Shown here in pieces: positions 1 to 7,483 of a stretch of DNA of 13,298 nucleotides. The notes under the pieces were generated by a model. It did no database searches, had not been told where the DNA came from, and saw nothing but the letters and a program-made list of their open reading frames with translations. A program made the position numbers and the translations under genes. Where the stretch lies: NCBI GenBank assembly GCA_964574605.1, contig CAZNOK010000142.1, forward strand, positions 1 to 13,298, in the 5' to 3' direction. The stretch comes from CAIKAP01 sp964574605 (lineage in GTDB: Bacteria; Verrucomicrobiota; Verrucomicrobiia; Palsa-1439). Every line of letters starts with the position of its first letter. The first letter of the stretch is position 1.

Positions 1-2
1 GA

Positions 3-1285
3 CTGAAGGTGTACGACAGCAAGAGGGGCTGGGCACGAAACGAAAACAACTGAACCAAGTCTGCAATGGCGGCCTGCTCAGCGGTGCGCTGGCCATTGCC
101 GATTCCGAGCCGCAACTGGCCGGGCGGATCGTCCACGAGGCGACGCGCAGTGTGACGCTGGCGATGAAACACTACGCGCCCGACGGCGCCGGCACCGAGG
201 GCGTCACCTATTGGGCTTACGGATCGCGCTACAACATCGTGTTGCTCTCGTCGCTCGAAACCGCGCTTGGCACGGACTTCGGTTTGGCGCGCGTCGGCGC
301 CTTCGGCTTGAGCGGCTATTATCAGATGTATATGTGCGGCGCGGACCGGCTCTCGTTCAATTTTGCCGACTGCGGTCTCTTCCGGATGTCCGAGGCGCAA
401 CATTTCTGGCTGGCGCGCAAATACAACGTGCCGGCGTTCAGTGGGTTCCGGCTCAGCGCCCTCGAAAACAAACAGGACCGTGGCGACGCACTCGACCTGC
501 TTTGGTTCGACGCGCGCGGGCGTGGGATGAATTTCCAGTCGTTGCCGCTCGACCGATATTTCCGCGGCGCCGAGTGCGCCGCGCTGCGCAGTTCGTGGGC
601 GAACGACGCCCTCATCGTCGGCATCCAAGCTGGCGACTCGATGAACCTCGGCGGCCACCGACATCTCGACCTCGGCAGTTTCATCGTGGACGCGCTGGGC
701 GAACGCTGGATCATTGATTCCGGCACGGAGCACGAGACCTACATGACGCACCGACACAAAAACCCGCGCCATTCGTATTATCGAGTGCGTGCTGAAGGAC
801 ACAATCTGCCGGTGCTCAACCCCGACAAAGGTCCGGACCAGAACCCGAAGGCGGTCGCGAAGTTCGTGAAGTTCGACTCCACGCCGAACCAAGCTACAGC
901 GGTCGTTGATCTGAGCGAAGCCTACCGTCCTAATGCATCGCGCGCCGTGCGCGCCTTCACGATGCCGGAACGCAAGCGGCTCGTCGTGACCGATGAGTTG
1001 CAGGCCGTGAAGCCGTCCGAGCTTTGGTGGTTCCTGCACACCGAAGCCAAGGTCACCTTGAGCGACAACAAGCGGACTGCCACGCTGAGCCGCAAAGGAA
1101 AAACCTTCCTCGTCCGGCTGGACGAGCCGTCCAATGCGGCGTTCGATGTGATGGAATGCAATCCGTTGCCGACCTCGCCGAACCCCGAAAAGCAGGCCAG
1201 CAATCGCGGCCGCAGCAAACTCGTTGTGCACCTCAACAACGTTCAATCCGTCCGCATCCGGGCGGTGTTGGAACCATGCCCATGA
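3..1285 (+). CDS. Heparinase II/III-family polysaccharide lyase, 5'-truncated, with apparent frameshift
   Basis: This is the C-terminal part of a heparinase II/III-family protein; its N-terminal portion lies before the window. The family cleaves uronate-containing chains by beta-elimination and is usually exported. The visible part starts with the end of the alpha/alpha toroid (motifs NQVCNGGLLSGALA and EGVTYWAYGSRY) and continues into the beta-sandwich, with the signature GGHRHLDLGSF at bases 650-682, where the two His and the Asp are the conserved active-site/metal-region residues. The C-terminus reads PLPTSPNPEKQASN, also typical. Bases 3-50 read LKVYDSKRGWARNENN in frame 3 and hit TGA at 51-53. 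Continuing in frame 2 from base 53 restores the family sequence (NNW-NQVCNGG) if one G is missing from a TGG codon. The frameshift may be a sequencing error near a contig edge or a real mutation. The stop overlaps the next gene's start (ATGA, 1282-1285), so they are probably co-translated. Confidence 0.85.
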   Translation, partial: EGVRQQEGLGTKRKQLNQVCNGGLLSGALAIADSEPQLAGRIVHEATRSVTLAMKHYAPDGAGTEGVTYWAYGSRYNIVLLSSLETALGTDFGLARVGAFGLSGYYQMYMCGADRLSFNFADCGLFRMSEAQHFWLARKYNVPAFSGFRLSALENKQDRGDALDLLWFDARGRGMNFQSLPLDRYFRGAECAALRSSWANDALIVGIQAGDSMNLGGHRHLDLGSFIVDALGERWIIDSGTEHETYMTHRHKNPRHSYYRVRAEGHNLPVLNPDKGPDQNPKAVAKFVKFDSTPNQATAVVDLSEAYRPNASRAVRAFTMPERKRLVVTDELQAVKPSELWWFLHTEAKVTLSDNKRTATLSRKGKTFLVRLDEPSNAAFDVMECNPLPTSPNPEKQASNRGRSKLVVHLNNVQSVRIRAVLEPCP

Positions 1286-2529
1286 ACAACTCAACAACCA
1301 TCAACCGGCGATGTTTCCTGCGACAGCTTGCCGTCATCGGCGCGGCGGCGGTTTCATCCCCCATCCTCCTGAGTCAGGAGTCCAAAGGTCGCGGTCACAC
1401 GCAGCGCGTGAGCGACGAAATCAAAGAGTCCAAGGACGAGGAAACCGGCGCGCGAGTCCGGCGGCTGACGGCAGACGGCTCGGACAACGTCCACCTCTAC
1501 TTCACCTCGGAGTCGTTCATCGGCGGCGGCTCGGACCGGGTTGTGTTCGCGTCGAACCGGTCGGGGAAGTTTCAGTATCATCTGCTGGAGATTGCTGCCG
1601 GGCGATTGGTGCAGGTCACCGATGGACAGGACGTTTCGCCAAACATGGCGTGCCTCGCGCCGGGCGGGCAGCTTTTCTATTTCGACGGGCCGGCGTTGCG
1701 CGCGGTGAAACTCGACACGCTCGAAGACCGCGAACTGTATCGCGTGCCTGAAGGAAACCGTCCGGCGCTTCCCACCTGCACGGCGGACGGGCGCTACGTC
1801 GCGTTTGCATACTGCGAGAACCGGACATTGAGCACGGAAACCGGACGCATCTACTCCACGATGGCCGAGCGCTACTACCAACGGCCCGGTTGTGTCGTCA
1901 TGCGCATTGACACGTCCACTGGTGCCGCTGTGGCGGCATGGGGCGAGCGCGCGTGGATCAGTCACGTGTTGATTCATACGCGCCAGCCCAACGTGATTCT
2001 CTTCTGCCACGAAGGAGGCAGTTACGTGACGCAACGGATGTGGATCGTGGACATCTCGGTGGCGCGCGGACGAAAAGCCGTGCCGCTCTATCCGCAGCGG
2101 CCCAACGAATTCTGCGTTCACGAGTATTTCACACGGCAAGGCGAAGTCGGTTTCCAATACACCCTGACCCGCGGGGAACAAAAAGAAGAATACAACTGCT
2201 TCATCCGTCACGACGGGACTTGGATACGACAATACTTGCTTCCCGGTTCACGGCCGGGGCACATCCAATCGAACTCCGACAACACCCTTGTCGTGGGCGA
2301 TTGCGGTTATCTCGGTCCCGACGACAAGAATGGCCGGCATTACATGTCGCTGATGACGCACGCCGAAGGCCGCGCCCGTGTGCGCCGCCTCTGCCGTCGC
2401 GTGCCGGGCGACTCCCAACACAGCCACGGCCATCCCGTCTTCAGCCTCGACGACAAGTGGGTCCTCTACAACTCGATGATTGGCAAAACGCACAACCTCT
2501 GCATGGCGGACGTGAACAGCATCGGCTAA
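1282..2529 (+). CDS. Tat-exported oligogalacturonate-lyase-like (PL22-type) beta-propeller protein
   Basis: The product is about 415 residues. The N-terminus has a twin-arginine signal (RRCFLRQ at residues 9-15, then a hydrophobic stretch ending near SSPILLS), so export by the Tat system is likely. The mature part is a TolB-like seven-bladed beta-propeller resembling oligogalacturonate lyases, which convert unsaturated digalacturonate to a 5-keto-4-deoxyuronate type product. Residues matching the family's active site as I remember it from the Yersinia enzyme are present: FCHEGG (H243), Arg252 in QRMW, His280 in HEYF, and the metal ligands His327 (PGHIQSN), Gln379, His382 and His384 (the Q-x-x-H-x-H pattern). 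ATG 1276 is also in frame. I prefer 1282 because GGA at 1270-1272 lies 9 nt before it and it forms an ATGA overlap with the lyase upstream. Cytoplasmic enterobacterial homologues lack a signal, so an exported form is notable. The true substrate may be another uronate oligomer. Confidence 0.8.
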   Translation: MNNSTTINRRCFLRQLAVIGAAAVSSPILLSQESKGRGHTQRVSDEIKESKDEETGARVRRLTADGSDNVHLYFTSESFIGGGSDRVVFASNRSGKFQYHLLEIAAGRLVQVTDGQDVSPNMACLAPGGQLFYFDGPALRAVKLDTLEDRELYRVPEGNRPALPTCTADGRYVAFAYCENRTLSTETGRIYSTMAERYYQRPGCVVMRIDTSTGAAVAAWGERAWISHVLIHTRQPNVILFCHEGGSYVTQRMWIVDISVARGRKAVPLYPQRPNEFCVHEYFTRQGEVGFQYTLTRGEQKEEYNCFIRHDGTWIRQYLLPGSRPGHIQSNSDNTLVVGDCGYLGPDDKNGRHYMSLMTHAEGRARVRRLCRRVPGDSQHSHGHPVFSLDDKWVLYNSMIGKTHNLCMADVNSIG

Positions 2530-2538
2530 ACTGCTGCT

Positions 2539-4035
2539 ATGAAGATATTCCTTGTAGTTCTTTTTGCGCTTTTTTGCAGCCAATCCTTTGCTGCTGACAA
2601 GCCCAATATGATTTTCATCCTCTCCGATGACCTTTCCTACTGGGACTTGAGTTGTTTCGGACAAAAATGTTTTGCGACACCGAACATCGACCGGCTGGCA
2701 AGTGAAGGTCGCATCTTCGACAACGCCTACGCGGGCGGGCCATGGTGCGCTCCATCCCGCACCGCATTGCTGACCGGCATGAACGGCGCACACTTCGCGC
2801 CGCTTTCAAAGAGTAGATTCAAGCCGACCGTCGCTGAAATGCTCAAGGCCGCCGGTTACACCACCTGCGCTATCGGCAAATGGCACATGCTGGAAGGTCC
2901 GGAGGAAAGTTGGCTCAAGCAGAAGACTTGGGACGCGCAAAAGGCCGCCACCAACTGGAAACAGATGCCGTGGCATCGAGGGTTCGACGTGTGCCGCATC
3001 GGTTACCGGTGTGGGTTCATGGGCAGCAACGGTAACCCTTACTTTCCGTTTCAAATCGAGACCGGCGACAACAAAGAAATTTCGTTGCCGCAAAACCACA
3101 ACCTCGATGTGGATTGTCTATGGAAGTACACCGACAGCCGTTACGACGCGCGCGGCCGGTTTCTGGACAAGGCCGGCAAGGACTCGTCGAAGATGTGTTA
3201 CGCCGAGGATTACTATCGCGCCGCAGCGATTGATTTCATGCGCGCCAATAAAGAGCGTCCGTTCTTCCTCTACTACGCCACGCCATTGGTGCACGGGCCG
3301 CTGGTGGTCAAGGAACTCGGCGCGTTCAAAGACCGACAAGCGCCGTGGACGCTGCGTCACAAACTTTGGGCTGCGATGGTGACGGAACTTGACCGCAGCG
3401 TTGGGGTGTTGCTCGACGAAGTGAAGAAACTCGGCATCGAGAAAAACACGATTGTCATGTTCGCTTCCGACAACGGGTATGCCCAGTGGGGCTATTTTGG
3501 CCGTAAAGCATGGACAGATGATCCTGTTTTCCATAACAAAGGCCCGTGGAACCGTGGCAAGTTCATCACAACCAATGGCGGCGTCATCGTTCCATTCATC
3601 GCGTGGGGGCCGGGCCGCGTGCCGGTCGGCAAAACCGGGCGTGCGATCCACTTCTACGATTTTATGGCCACGGCGGCGGATCTAGCCGGAGCGAAGTTAC
3701 TGGGACCAACTGACGGCGTGAGTTTCGTTCCGTTGTTCGAAGGGCGCGATCAGGATCAGCCGCTGCGCGCCGCCATGATCTGGCCGCACTCCACAGGCAC
3801 TTCCAAAATGGACGACGACTGGGATCCTTCTGCAAAGAAATCATTCCCTTGTCCGGACGCCGTGTTGCTCGACGAAAAGTGGTACGCGATTCTTCTCGGC
3901 AAAACGGTCCGTCTTTGCGACATCACAACCGATCCCGGCATAAAACACGATCTTTCTGCCGAGCATCAGGACCTTTGCGCCCGTGCTGTTGGCGCATTTG
4001 AAGAACTCAACACCAAAGGAAAAAGCAATCAATGA
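2539..4035 (+). CDS. Exported type I sulfatase (S1 family), C-A-P-S-R motif
   Basis: A 498-residue sulfatase that would hydrolyse sulfate esters on a carbohydrate. A Sec signal peptide (residues 1-18, ending SQSFA) precedes the mature start ADKP. Sulfatase core features are: metal-binding Asp-Asp at 30-31, the formylglycine site C70-A-P-S-R74 followed by TALLTG, Lys114 and His116 in GKWHM, His252 after YYATPLVHGP, and D311-N312 in ASDNG. The usual late motif K-x4-E-G-G-x-R-V-P appears here as K341-x4-N346-G-G-x-I350-V-P, so the acidic and arginine positions are replaced, which may reflect substrate choice. Conversion of Cys70 needs a formylglycine-generating enzyme, not in this window. The gene begins 9 bp after the PL22-like gene and its TGA overlaps the next ATG. 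Base composition looks less GC-rich than in the following gene. Confidence 0.93.
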   Translation: MKIFLVVLFALFCSQSFAADKPNMIFILSDDLSYWDLSCFGQKCFATPNIDRLASEGRIFDNAYAGGPWCAPSRTALLTGMNGAHFAPLSKSRFKPTVAEMLKAAGYTTCAIGKWHMLEGPEESWLKQKTWDAQKAATNWKQMPWHRGFDVCRIGYRCGFMGSNGNPYFPFQIETGDNKEISLPQNHNLDVDCLWKYTDSRYDARGRFLDKAGKDSSKMCYAEDYYRAAAIDFMRANKERPFFLYYATPLVHGPLVVKELGAFKDRQAPWTLRHKLWAAMVTELDRSVGVLLDEVKKLGIEKNTIVMFASDNGYAQWGYFGRKAWTDDPVFHNKGPWNRGKFITTNGGVIVPFIAWGPGRVPVGKTGRAIHFYDFMATAADLAGAKLLGPTDGVSFVPLFEGRDQDQPLRAAMIWPHSTGTSKMDDDWDPSAKKSFPCPDAVLLDEKWYAILLGKTVRLCDITTDPGIKHDLSAEHQDLCARAVGAFEELNTKGKSNQ

Positions 4036-5474
4036 AGACCATCATTGCAGCTCTGTGCCTGTGCGCCGCCGTCTCCGCCGCAGACAAACCCAACATCATC
4101 TTCCTCCTCGCCGACGACATCGGCTACGGCGACTTCAGTTGCTACGGCGCCACGAAGATCAAGACGCCGAACTGCGACCGTCTCGCTAAGGAAAGCCGCC
4201 GGTTCACCGACGCGCATTCCCCGGCGGCAGTCTGCACGCCGACACGATACGCCTTCATGACCGGCGAATACGCTTGGCGCAAACAAGGCACCGGCATCCT
4301 CCCCGGCATTGCCGGGCTCATCATCGAGCCGGGCCGCGTCACCGTTCCCTCGATCCTCAAACAAGCCGGCTACACCACCGGCGTTGTCGGCAAATGGCAC
4401 CTCGGCCTCGGCACCACGCCCACCGACTACAACACCGAGATCAAACCCGGCCCGCTCGAAATCGGTTTCGACTACGCGTGGCTGTTGCCGGCCACCGGCG
4501 ACCGGACCCCATGCGTCTGGGTCGAGAACCGCCGCGTCGTCAACCTCGATCCCGCCGACCCGATCAAGCTCGACTACACCGTCAAACGCGGCGAACCGCG
4601 CTCGTTCGTCAACGGCATCCCGCGCATCGGCGAACAAGTCGGCGGCAAAGCCGCACTTTGGAAGGACGACGAAATCGCCGACCTGCTCACCGCCAAAGCC
4701 ATCGCCTTCATCGAGAAAAACAAGAGCAAACCATTCTTCCTCTACTTCTGCACGCACGACATCCATGTTCCGCGCGTCCCGCACAAACGTTTCCGTGGCA
4801 CCAGCCAGGCCGGCATCCGCGGCGACAACGTCCACTCCTTCGACTCGACCGTTGGGCGAGTGATGGACGCCCTCGACAAACTGAAACTCACCGACAACAC
4901 GCTGCTGATTGTCACCAGCGACAACGGCGGCGTCCTCGACACCAACGGCCCCGACGAAGTCAACTCCGGCACTGTCGAGACCAACAACGGTCACCCGCAT
5001 AATGGCGTCTTGCGCGGCGACAAAGGCAGCCCCTACGAAGGCGGCACGCGCGTCCCCTTCATCGCCCACTGGCCCGGCCACATCCCGACCGGCGATTCCG
5101 GTGCCTTGATTTGCCACGTGGACATGCTCGCCAGCTTCGCCGCCCTCACCGGCCAGAAACTAATCGAGGCCGCCGGTCCCGACAGTTTCAACATCCTCCC
5201 TGCGCTTCTCGGCGACAAAACCGGCCGCGAATACCTCGTCGAGCAAGGTAGAGTGCTTTCCCTGCGAAAAGGCACATGGAAACTCGTCCCTACCGGCCCC
5301 GGCGCCGGCAAAGGCAAGAAGACTGGCAAGCGCGCTCCGGCAACGCCTGAGCTTTACAATCTCGCCGATGATTTGAGCGAGACCAAGAACATCGCCGCCC
5401 AGCATCCCGACATCGTCAAAGAAATGTCGGCCAAGCTCGAAGAAATAAAATCCAAAGGCCGCAGTCGTCCGTGA
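4032..5474 (+). CDS. Exported type I sulfatase (arylsulfatase-like), C-T-P-T-R motif
   Basis: A 480-residue sulfatase with a Sec signal (residues 1-17, ending AAVSA, then ADKPNIIFLLADD). The metal-binding Asp-Asp is at 28-29. The formylglycine site is C68-T-P-T-R72, followed by YAFMTG, the common Thr variant of C-x-P-S-R. Other core residues are K121 and H123 in GKWHLG, His242 and His245 in THDIH, D297-N298 in TSDNGG, and a full K331-GSPYE336-GG-x-R-V-P block. Near the C-terminus is a Gly/Lys-rich loop (about residues 416-428) before the terminal helix. The start overlaps the upstream sulfatase stop by 4 bp, and AAAGGA at 4015-4020 lies 11 nt before the ATG. Third codon positions are strongly C-rich compared with the third sulfatase in this window. 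It is the last gene of the first plus-strand block; the next gene is convergent, 79 bp away. Confidence 0.94.
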   Translation: MKTIIAALCLCAAVSAADKPNIIFLLADDIGYGDFSCYGATKIKTPNCDRLAKESRRFTDAHSPAAVCTPTRYAFMTGEYAWRKQGTGILPGIAGLIIEPGRVTVPSILKQAGYTTGVVGKWHLGLGTTPTDYNTEIKPGPLEIGFDYAWLLPATGDRTPCVWVENRRVVNLDPADPIKLDYTVKRGEPRSFVNGIPRIGEQVGGKAALWKDDEIADLLTAKAIAFIEKNKSKPFFLYFCTHDIHVPRVPHKRFRGTSQAGIRGDNVHSFDSTVGRVMDALDKLKLTDNTLLIVTSDNGGVLDTNGPDEVNSGTVETNNGHPHNGVLRGDKGSPYEGGTRVPFIAHWPGHIPTGDSGALICHVDMLASFAALTGQKLIEAAGPDSFNILPALLGDKTGREYLVEQGRVLSLRKGTWKLVPTGPGAGKGKKTGKRAPATPELYNLADDLSETKNIAAQHPDIVKEMSAKLEEIKSKGRSRP

Positions 5475-5487
5475 CTTTGTATTCCGG

Positions 5488-5499
5488 TTTTGTTCCGGC
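5488..5499 (+). repeat. 12-bp direct repeat, copy 1 (flanks the small nuclease-like gene)
   Basis: TTTTGTTCCGGC occurs here and again at 6077-6088 in the same orientation. The two copies bracket the minus-strand gene at 5554-6012 and its attC-like 3' element. The origin is unknown; target-site duplication or chance are both possible. Confidence 0.55.
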
Positions 5500-5550
5500 C
5501 ATTAACGCATAAGGAATCCTGCGGAAGCCGCGAAGTGGACGCCGTTAGGC
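5500..5550 (-). other. Integron attC-like recombination site, short and imperfect
   Basis: On the minus strand, 3 nt after the stop of the small gene, the sequence begins GCCTAAC (5550-5544), which fits the attC core RYYYAAC. About 50 bp on it ends with GCGTTAATG, where GTT and the next two A's fit the GTTRRRY core but the last two bases do not. The ends can pair (TAACG with CGTTA). The centre contains a small hairpin, GCGG-AAG-CCGC at 5521-5531 on the plus strand. At 51 bp it is shorter than typical attC sites and the inner arms pair poorly, so it is an attC-like element or a decayed attC rather than a certain one. Confidence 0.4.
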
Positions 5551-5553
5551 TCA

Positions 5554-6012
5554 TCAAGCGATTCGGTGTTTTCCAACGCTGAAATCCTCCCACTGCTTAC
5601 GGAGTCGTTTAACACTGCTCGAATCGCCGGGAAGATCCCAAGAAGGTGCGAACTTCTTGTTGCCGCGCCGGATACCGGCCCGCAGGCGGCGACGAGCCTC
5701 GTCTGCAACAACGTCCGCAGCCTCCAAAAACGCCTCGAACTGTTGCTCTGGCAACCAACGCACAAAAACATACCAGCATCTCGGACCACGGAATTGCTCA
5801 AACCCACTTCCCACGAGCCAGTGGCTGGCTTTCTTTTGGCGGGTTTTTACTTGGATGCTTGCGTGCTCAGCCCCATCAGGTGAGAGCACGACGAAGTCGA
5901 TCCCTCGTGTATTGCGCAGTGTAATCAGCGCGATCATGCCGCGCATGCTTAATTGGCTCGCTACAAAGTGAACACCCGCTGCTCCGCACAAGGATTTATC
6001 GATTGCGACCAT
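5554..6012 (-). CDS. Small PD-(D/E)XK nuclease-like protein of unknown role
   Basis: A 152-residue soluble protein without signal peptide. The N-terminal half resembles restriction-endonuclease-like fold proteins of the DUF4365 kind: a helix with AGVHFVASQLSMRG, then GID39F on one strand, and the pattern Q54-V-K56 on the next (RGIDFVV ... IQVKTR). That gives D-x14-Q-x-K, with Gln in the place usually held by Glu, a substitution known in some members of this superfamily. The C-terminal half is charged (RRRLRAGIRRGNKK) and could bind nucleic acid. ATG 6010-6012 opens with MVAIDKSLCG; I see no strong ribosome site. The gene ends in tandem TGA codons followed by an attC-like sequence, and 12-bp direct repeats flank the unit, so it may be a mobile-cassette gene unrelated to sugar metabolism. 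Function is not established. Confidence 0.72.
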   Translation of the reverse strand: MVAIDKSLCGAAGVHFVASQLSMRGMIALITLRNTRGIDFVVLSPDGAEHASIQVKTRQKKASHWLVGSGFEQFRGPRCWYVFVRWLPEQQFEAFLEAADVVADEARRRLRAGIRRGNKKFAPSWDLPGDSSSVKRLRKQWEDFSVGKHRIA

Positions 6013-6076
6013 GGCTCTGTCAATTTGGCTGACATGATCATCTACCAGAACTCACTGGCAAAGGACAACATTATCA

Positions 6077-6088
6077 TTTTGTTCCGGC
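6077..6088 (+). repeat. 12-bp direct repeat, copy 2
   Basis: Exact second copy of TTTTGTTCCGGC, ending one base before the stop codon of the BPL_N-like gene (6089-6091). Together with copy 1 at 5488-5499 it brackets the small nuclease-like gene. Confidence 0.55.
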
Positions 6089-7312
6089 TCACGGCTTCGC
6101 GGATGGAGCGCGGGCTTCCACGAATTTCGGATCCACACCGATGGTCCAGCCGATGGCGCGGGCAACGAGCGGGCAAAATTCCAGCTTCGCTTCGGGATGC
6201 GGACTGACAATCATGATTCGTCCCTTCTGCCATTGCATGGACAGGATGGCCGGCGTGCCGACCATTTCCTGATGGACGGTTCCTTTCTTGTCCTTGACCG
6301 GAGTCTCGAAGTTGGCGAGCACCGTCACCGGTGCGCGCTGGCCGTTCGGCGCAAGGTCGCGAAAGACCGGGCCGCAGTTGTACGGCGTCTCGAAGTGCGT
6401 AAACTCCGCGCCGAGCAACGCCGCGCCTGCGGCAGTTAGTCCGACCTTGAGCGCGCCGCGGCCTTTCGCCCACGGTTGGTCGTGTTTCAGCGGCATCATG
6501 CCGGCGTACTCGGGCAAGCCTGATGCCGCGAAGTACGCGCCGGCGCAGACTCCATAGTAGCCGCCGCCCTTGGCGACGAAATCGCGGACGCGTTGGACGC
6601 CGTCGGGATGCAGCGCGACAGCGATCCCTTTGCCGGTGCCACCGGGAAACAGCACGCCGATGCAGCGGTCGAGTATCCCCTCGCGAATATCTTCCGGACA
6701 AACCGCCACCGTGCGCGCGTCGAGCGTGGTTTCCTCCACCGCGCGGGCGAGCAGCGTGCTCCCGTAATAACCGACGCCCTCGGCATCGTAGAGTGCCAAC
6801 GCCTTCTGCGGCCGGAACTCCGGTGGCCACGTGCCGGCGATTGGATTCATCATCTTCAACTCCGCCAGCCGCGTGGCGACAAGCCGTCGCGCAAGCCGGA
6901 ACTGCCGGGCGAGCGACACGCCCGAATGCGGCCACGGGAAAACCACCTCCCAACAATTCTTCCTCGCATTCACCGGCGTTTCTGTCTTCGCGCGGCTTAT
7001 GACTTGTTCGGGATAAGAGCCAGTCATGGCTGCAAGCAACGCCTTCCGGGCAGGTTCGATATCGGCGGCCACCATTGTTGGGGCCGCGTTGGAAGACTGG
7101 ACATCCTTGGATGATCGCCACGAGAACCGGATGTCAACGTCAGCAAGTGCATTGGTGCTAACAATGAGCTTGCCTCTCAACGGTCGCAACGCTGCGAGCT
7201 GCGCATCAAGGCCGTAGGATTTCTCGCGACTGCCTCGCAGAATCGTCACGGTGACCGTCGGGTCTCCGTACGCACCGCAAACCAAGCACAAGGCAAGAAT
7301 CAACCATCTCAT
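6089..7312 (-). CDS. Exported BPL_N / class I glutamine-amidotransferase-like protein
   Basis: A 407-residue protein. The start ATG 7312-7310 is chosen over an in-frame ATG 36 bp upstream because it opens a clear signal peptide (MRWLILALCLVCGAYG) and has AGGA 8-9 nt before it. Residues 1-165 are poorly conserved to my eye. From about residue 170 there is a BPL_N-type domain (the N-terminal domain of eukaryotic biotin-protein ligase, class I GATase-like fold): ALALYDAEGVGYYG, then LFPGGTGKG, and the nucleophile-elbow GGYYGVC256AGAYFA. The His-Glu part of the triad is at SPH372PE374 near the C-terminus. The triad therefore looks complete, but this family has no established substrate in bacteria and an exported form could not supply ammonia for cytosolic biosynthesis. 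It may act as a peptidase or amidase, or bind a sugar. It lies on the opposite strand to the sulfatase blocks. Confidence 0.82.
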   Translation of the reverse strand: MRWLILALCLVCGAYGDPTVTVTILRGSREKSYGLDAQLAALRPLRGKLIVSTNALADVDIRFSWRSSKDVQSSNAAPTMVAADIEPARKALLAAMTGSYPEQVISRAKTETPVNARKNCWEVVFPWPHSGVSLARQFRLARRLVATRLAELKMMNPIAGTWPPEFRPQKALALYDAEGVGYYGSTLLARAVEETTLDARTVAVCPEDIREGILDRCIGVLFPGGTGKGIAVALHPDGVQRVRDFVAKGGGYYGVCAGAYFAASGLPEYAGMMPLKHDQPWAKGRGALKVGLTAAGAALLGAEFTHFETPYNCGPVFRDLAPNGQRAPVTVLANFETPVKDKKGTVHQEMVGTPAILSMQWQKGRIMIVSPHPEAKLEFCPLVARAIGWTIGVDPKFVEARAPSAKP

Positions 7313-7331
7313 GAACAATATCCTGTGTGTA

Positions 7332-7364
7332 TCGGCAGAAGTTGACAAGGCGAAAGTCGGCGGG
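7332..7364 (-). promoter_or_regulatory. Conserved upstream element, copy A (before the BPL_N-like gene)
   Basis: On the minus strand this roughly 33-nt stretch contains CTTGTCAAC followed by TTCTGCCGA, ending 19 nt before the ATG at 7312. A near-identical stretch ends exactly 19 nt before the ATG at 8353. TTGTCA resembles a -35 box, but the hexamer 17 nt downstream (CAGGAT) is a poor -10, so it may be a promoter, an operator or an mRNA leader. Confidence 0.45.
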
Positions 7365-7377
7365 ACGATAGCGAACT

Positions 7378-7450
7378 GTAGCCGCGAGCCTGCTCGCGGC
7401 AGATGGGCTACACGCGGCTAAGAGGAGTCCGCGAGCCTGCTCGCGGCTAC
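7378..7450. repeat. REP-like palindromic repeat pair
   Basis: Two copies of a palindromic unit, at 7378-7400 and 7429-7450, share the core CCGCGAGCCTGCTCGCGG (arms of 7-8 bp around CCTG). The left end of copy 1 (GTAGCCGCGAG) is the exact reverse complement of the right end of copy 2 (CTCGCGGCTAC), so the whole 73-bp element is bounded by 11-bp inverted repeats. The spacer carries further fragments such as CGCGGCTA. It sits between two minus-strand genes, 33 bp past the stop of the glycosyltransferase-like gene, where such REP elements usually occur and where the hairpins could help end transcription or protect mRNA. Confidence 0.8.
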
Positions 7451-7483
7451 AACGGCAACTTCACTTGCTGCGGGGCCGCAATG

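Noticed and set aside
1354..2232. Minus-strand open frame (292 codons)
   Set aside because: Antisense of the PL22-like gene, whose active-site residues are all intact on the plus strand.
4029..5117. Long minus-strand open frame (362 codons)
   Set aside because: Antisense of the second sulfatase; very rich in Asp, Val, Ala and Gly, as expected for a shadow of a C-ending gene.
5475..5553. Rho-independent terminator between the convergent genes
   Set aside because: The only clear hairpin (GCGG-AAG-CCGC) is short and not followed by a T run on either strand.
5502..5807. Minus-strand 101-codon frame running through the attC-like sequence
   Set aside because: Overlaps the nuclease-like gene in a different frame and shows no family pattern; its end is a translation of the recombination-site-like sequence.
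6042..7121. Minus-strand open frame (359 codons) in another frame of the BPL_N-like gene
   Set aside because: Arg-rich composition and no start context; the alternative frame carries signal peptide and catalytic triad.
7378..7450. CRISPR array
   Set aside because: Only two repeat units, each palindromic, with no regular spacer; it fits a REP-like element instead.
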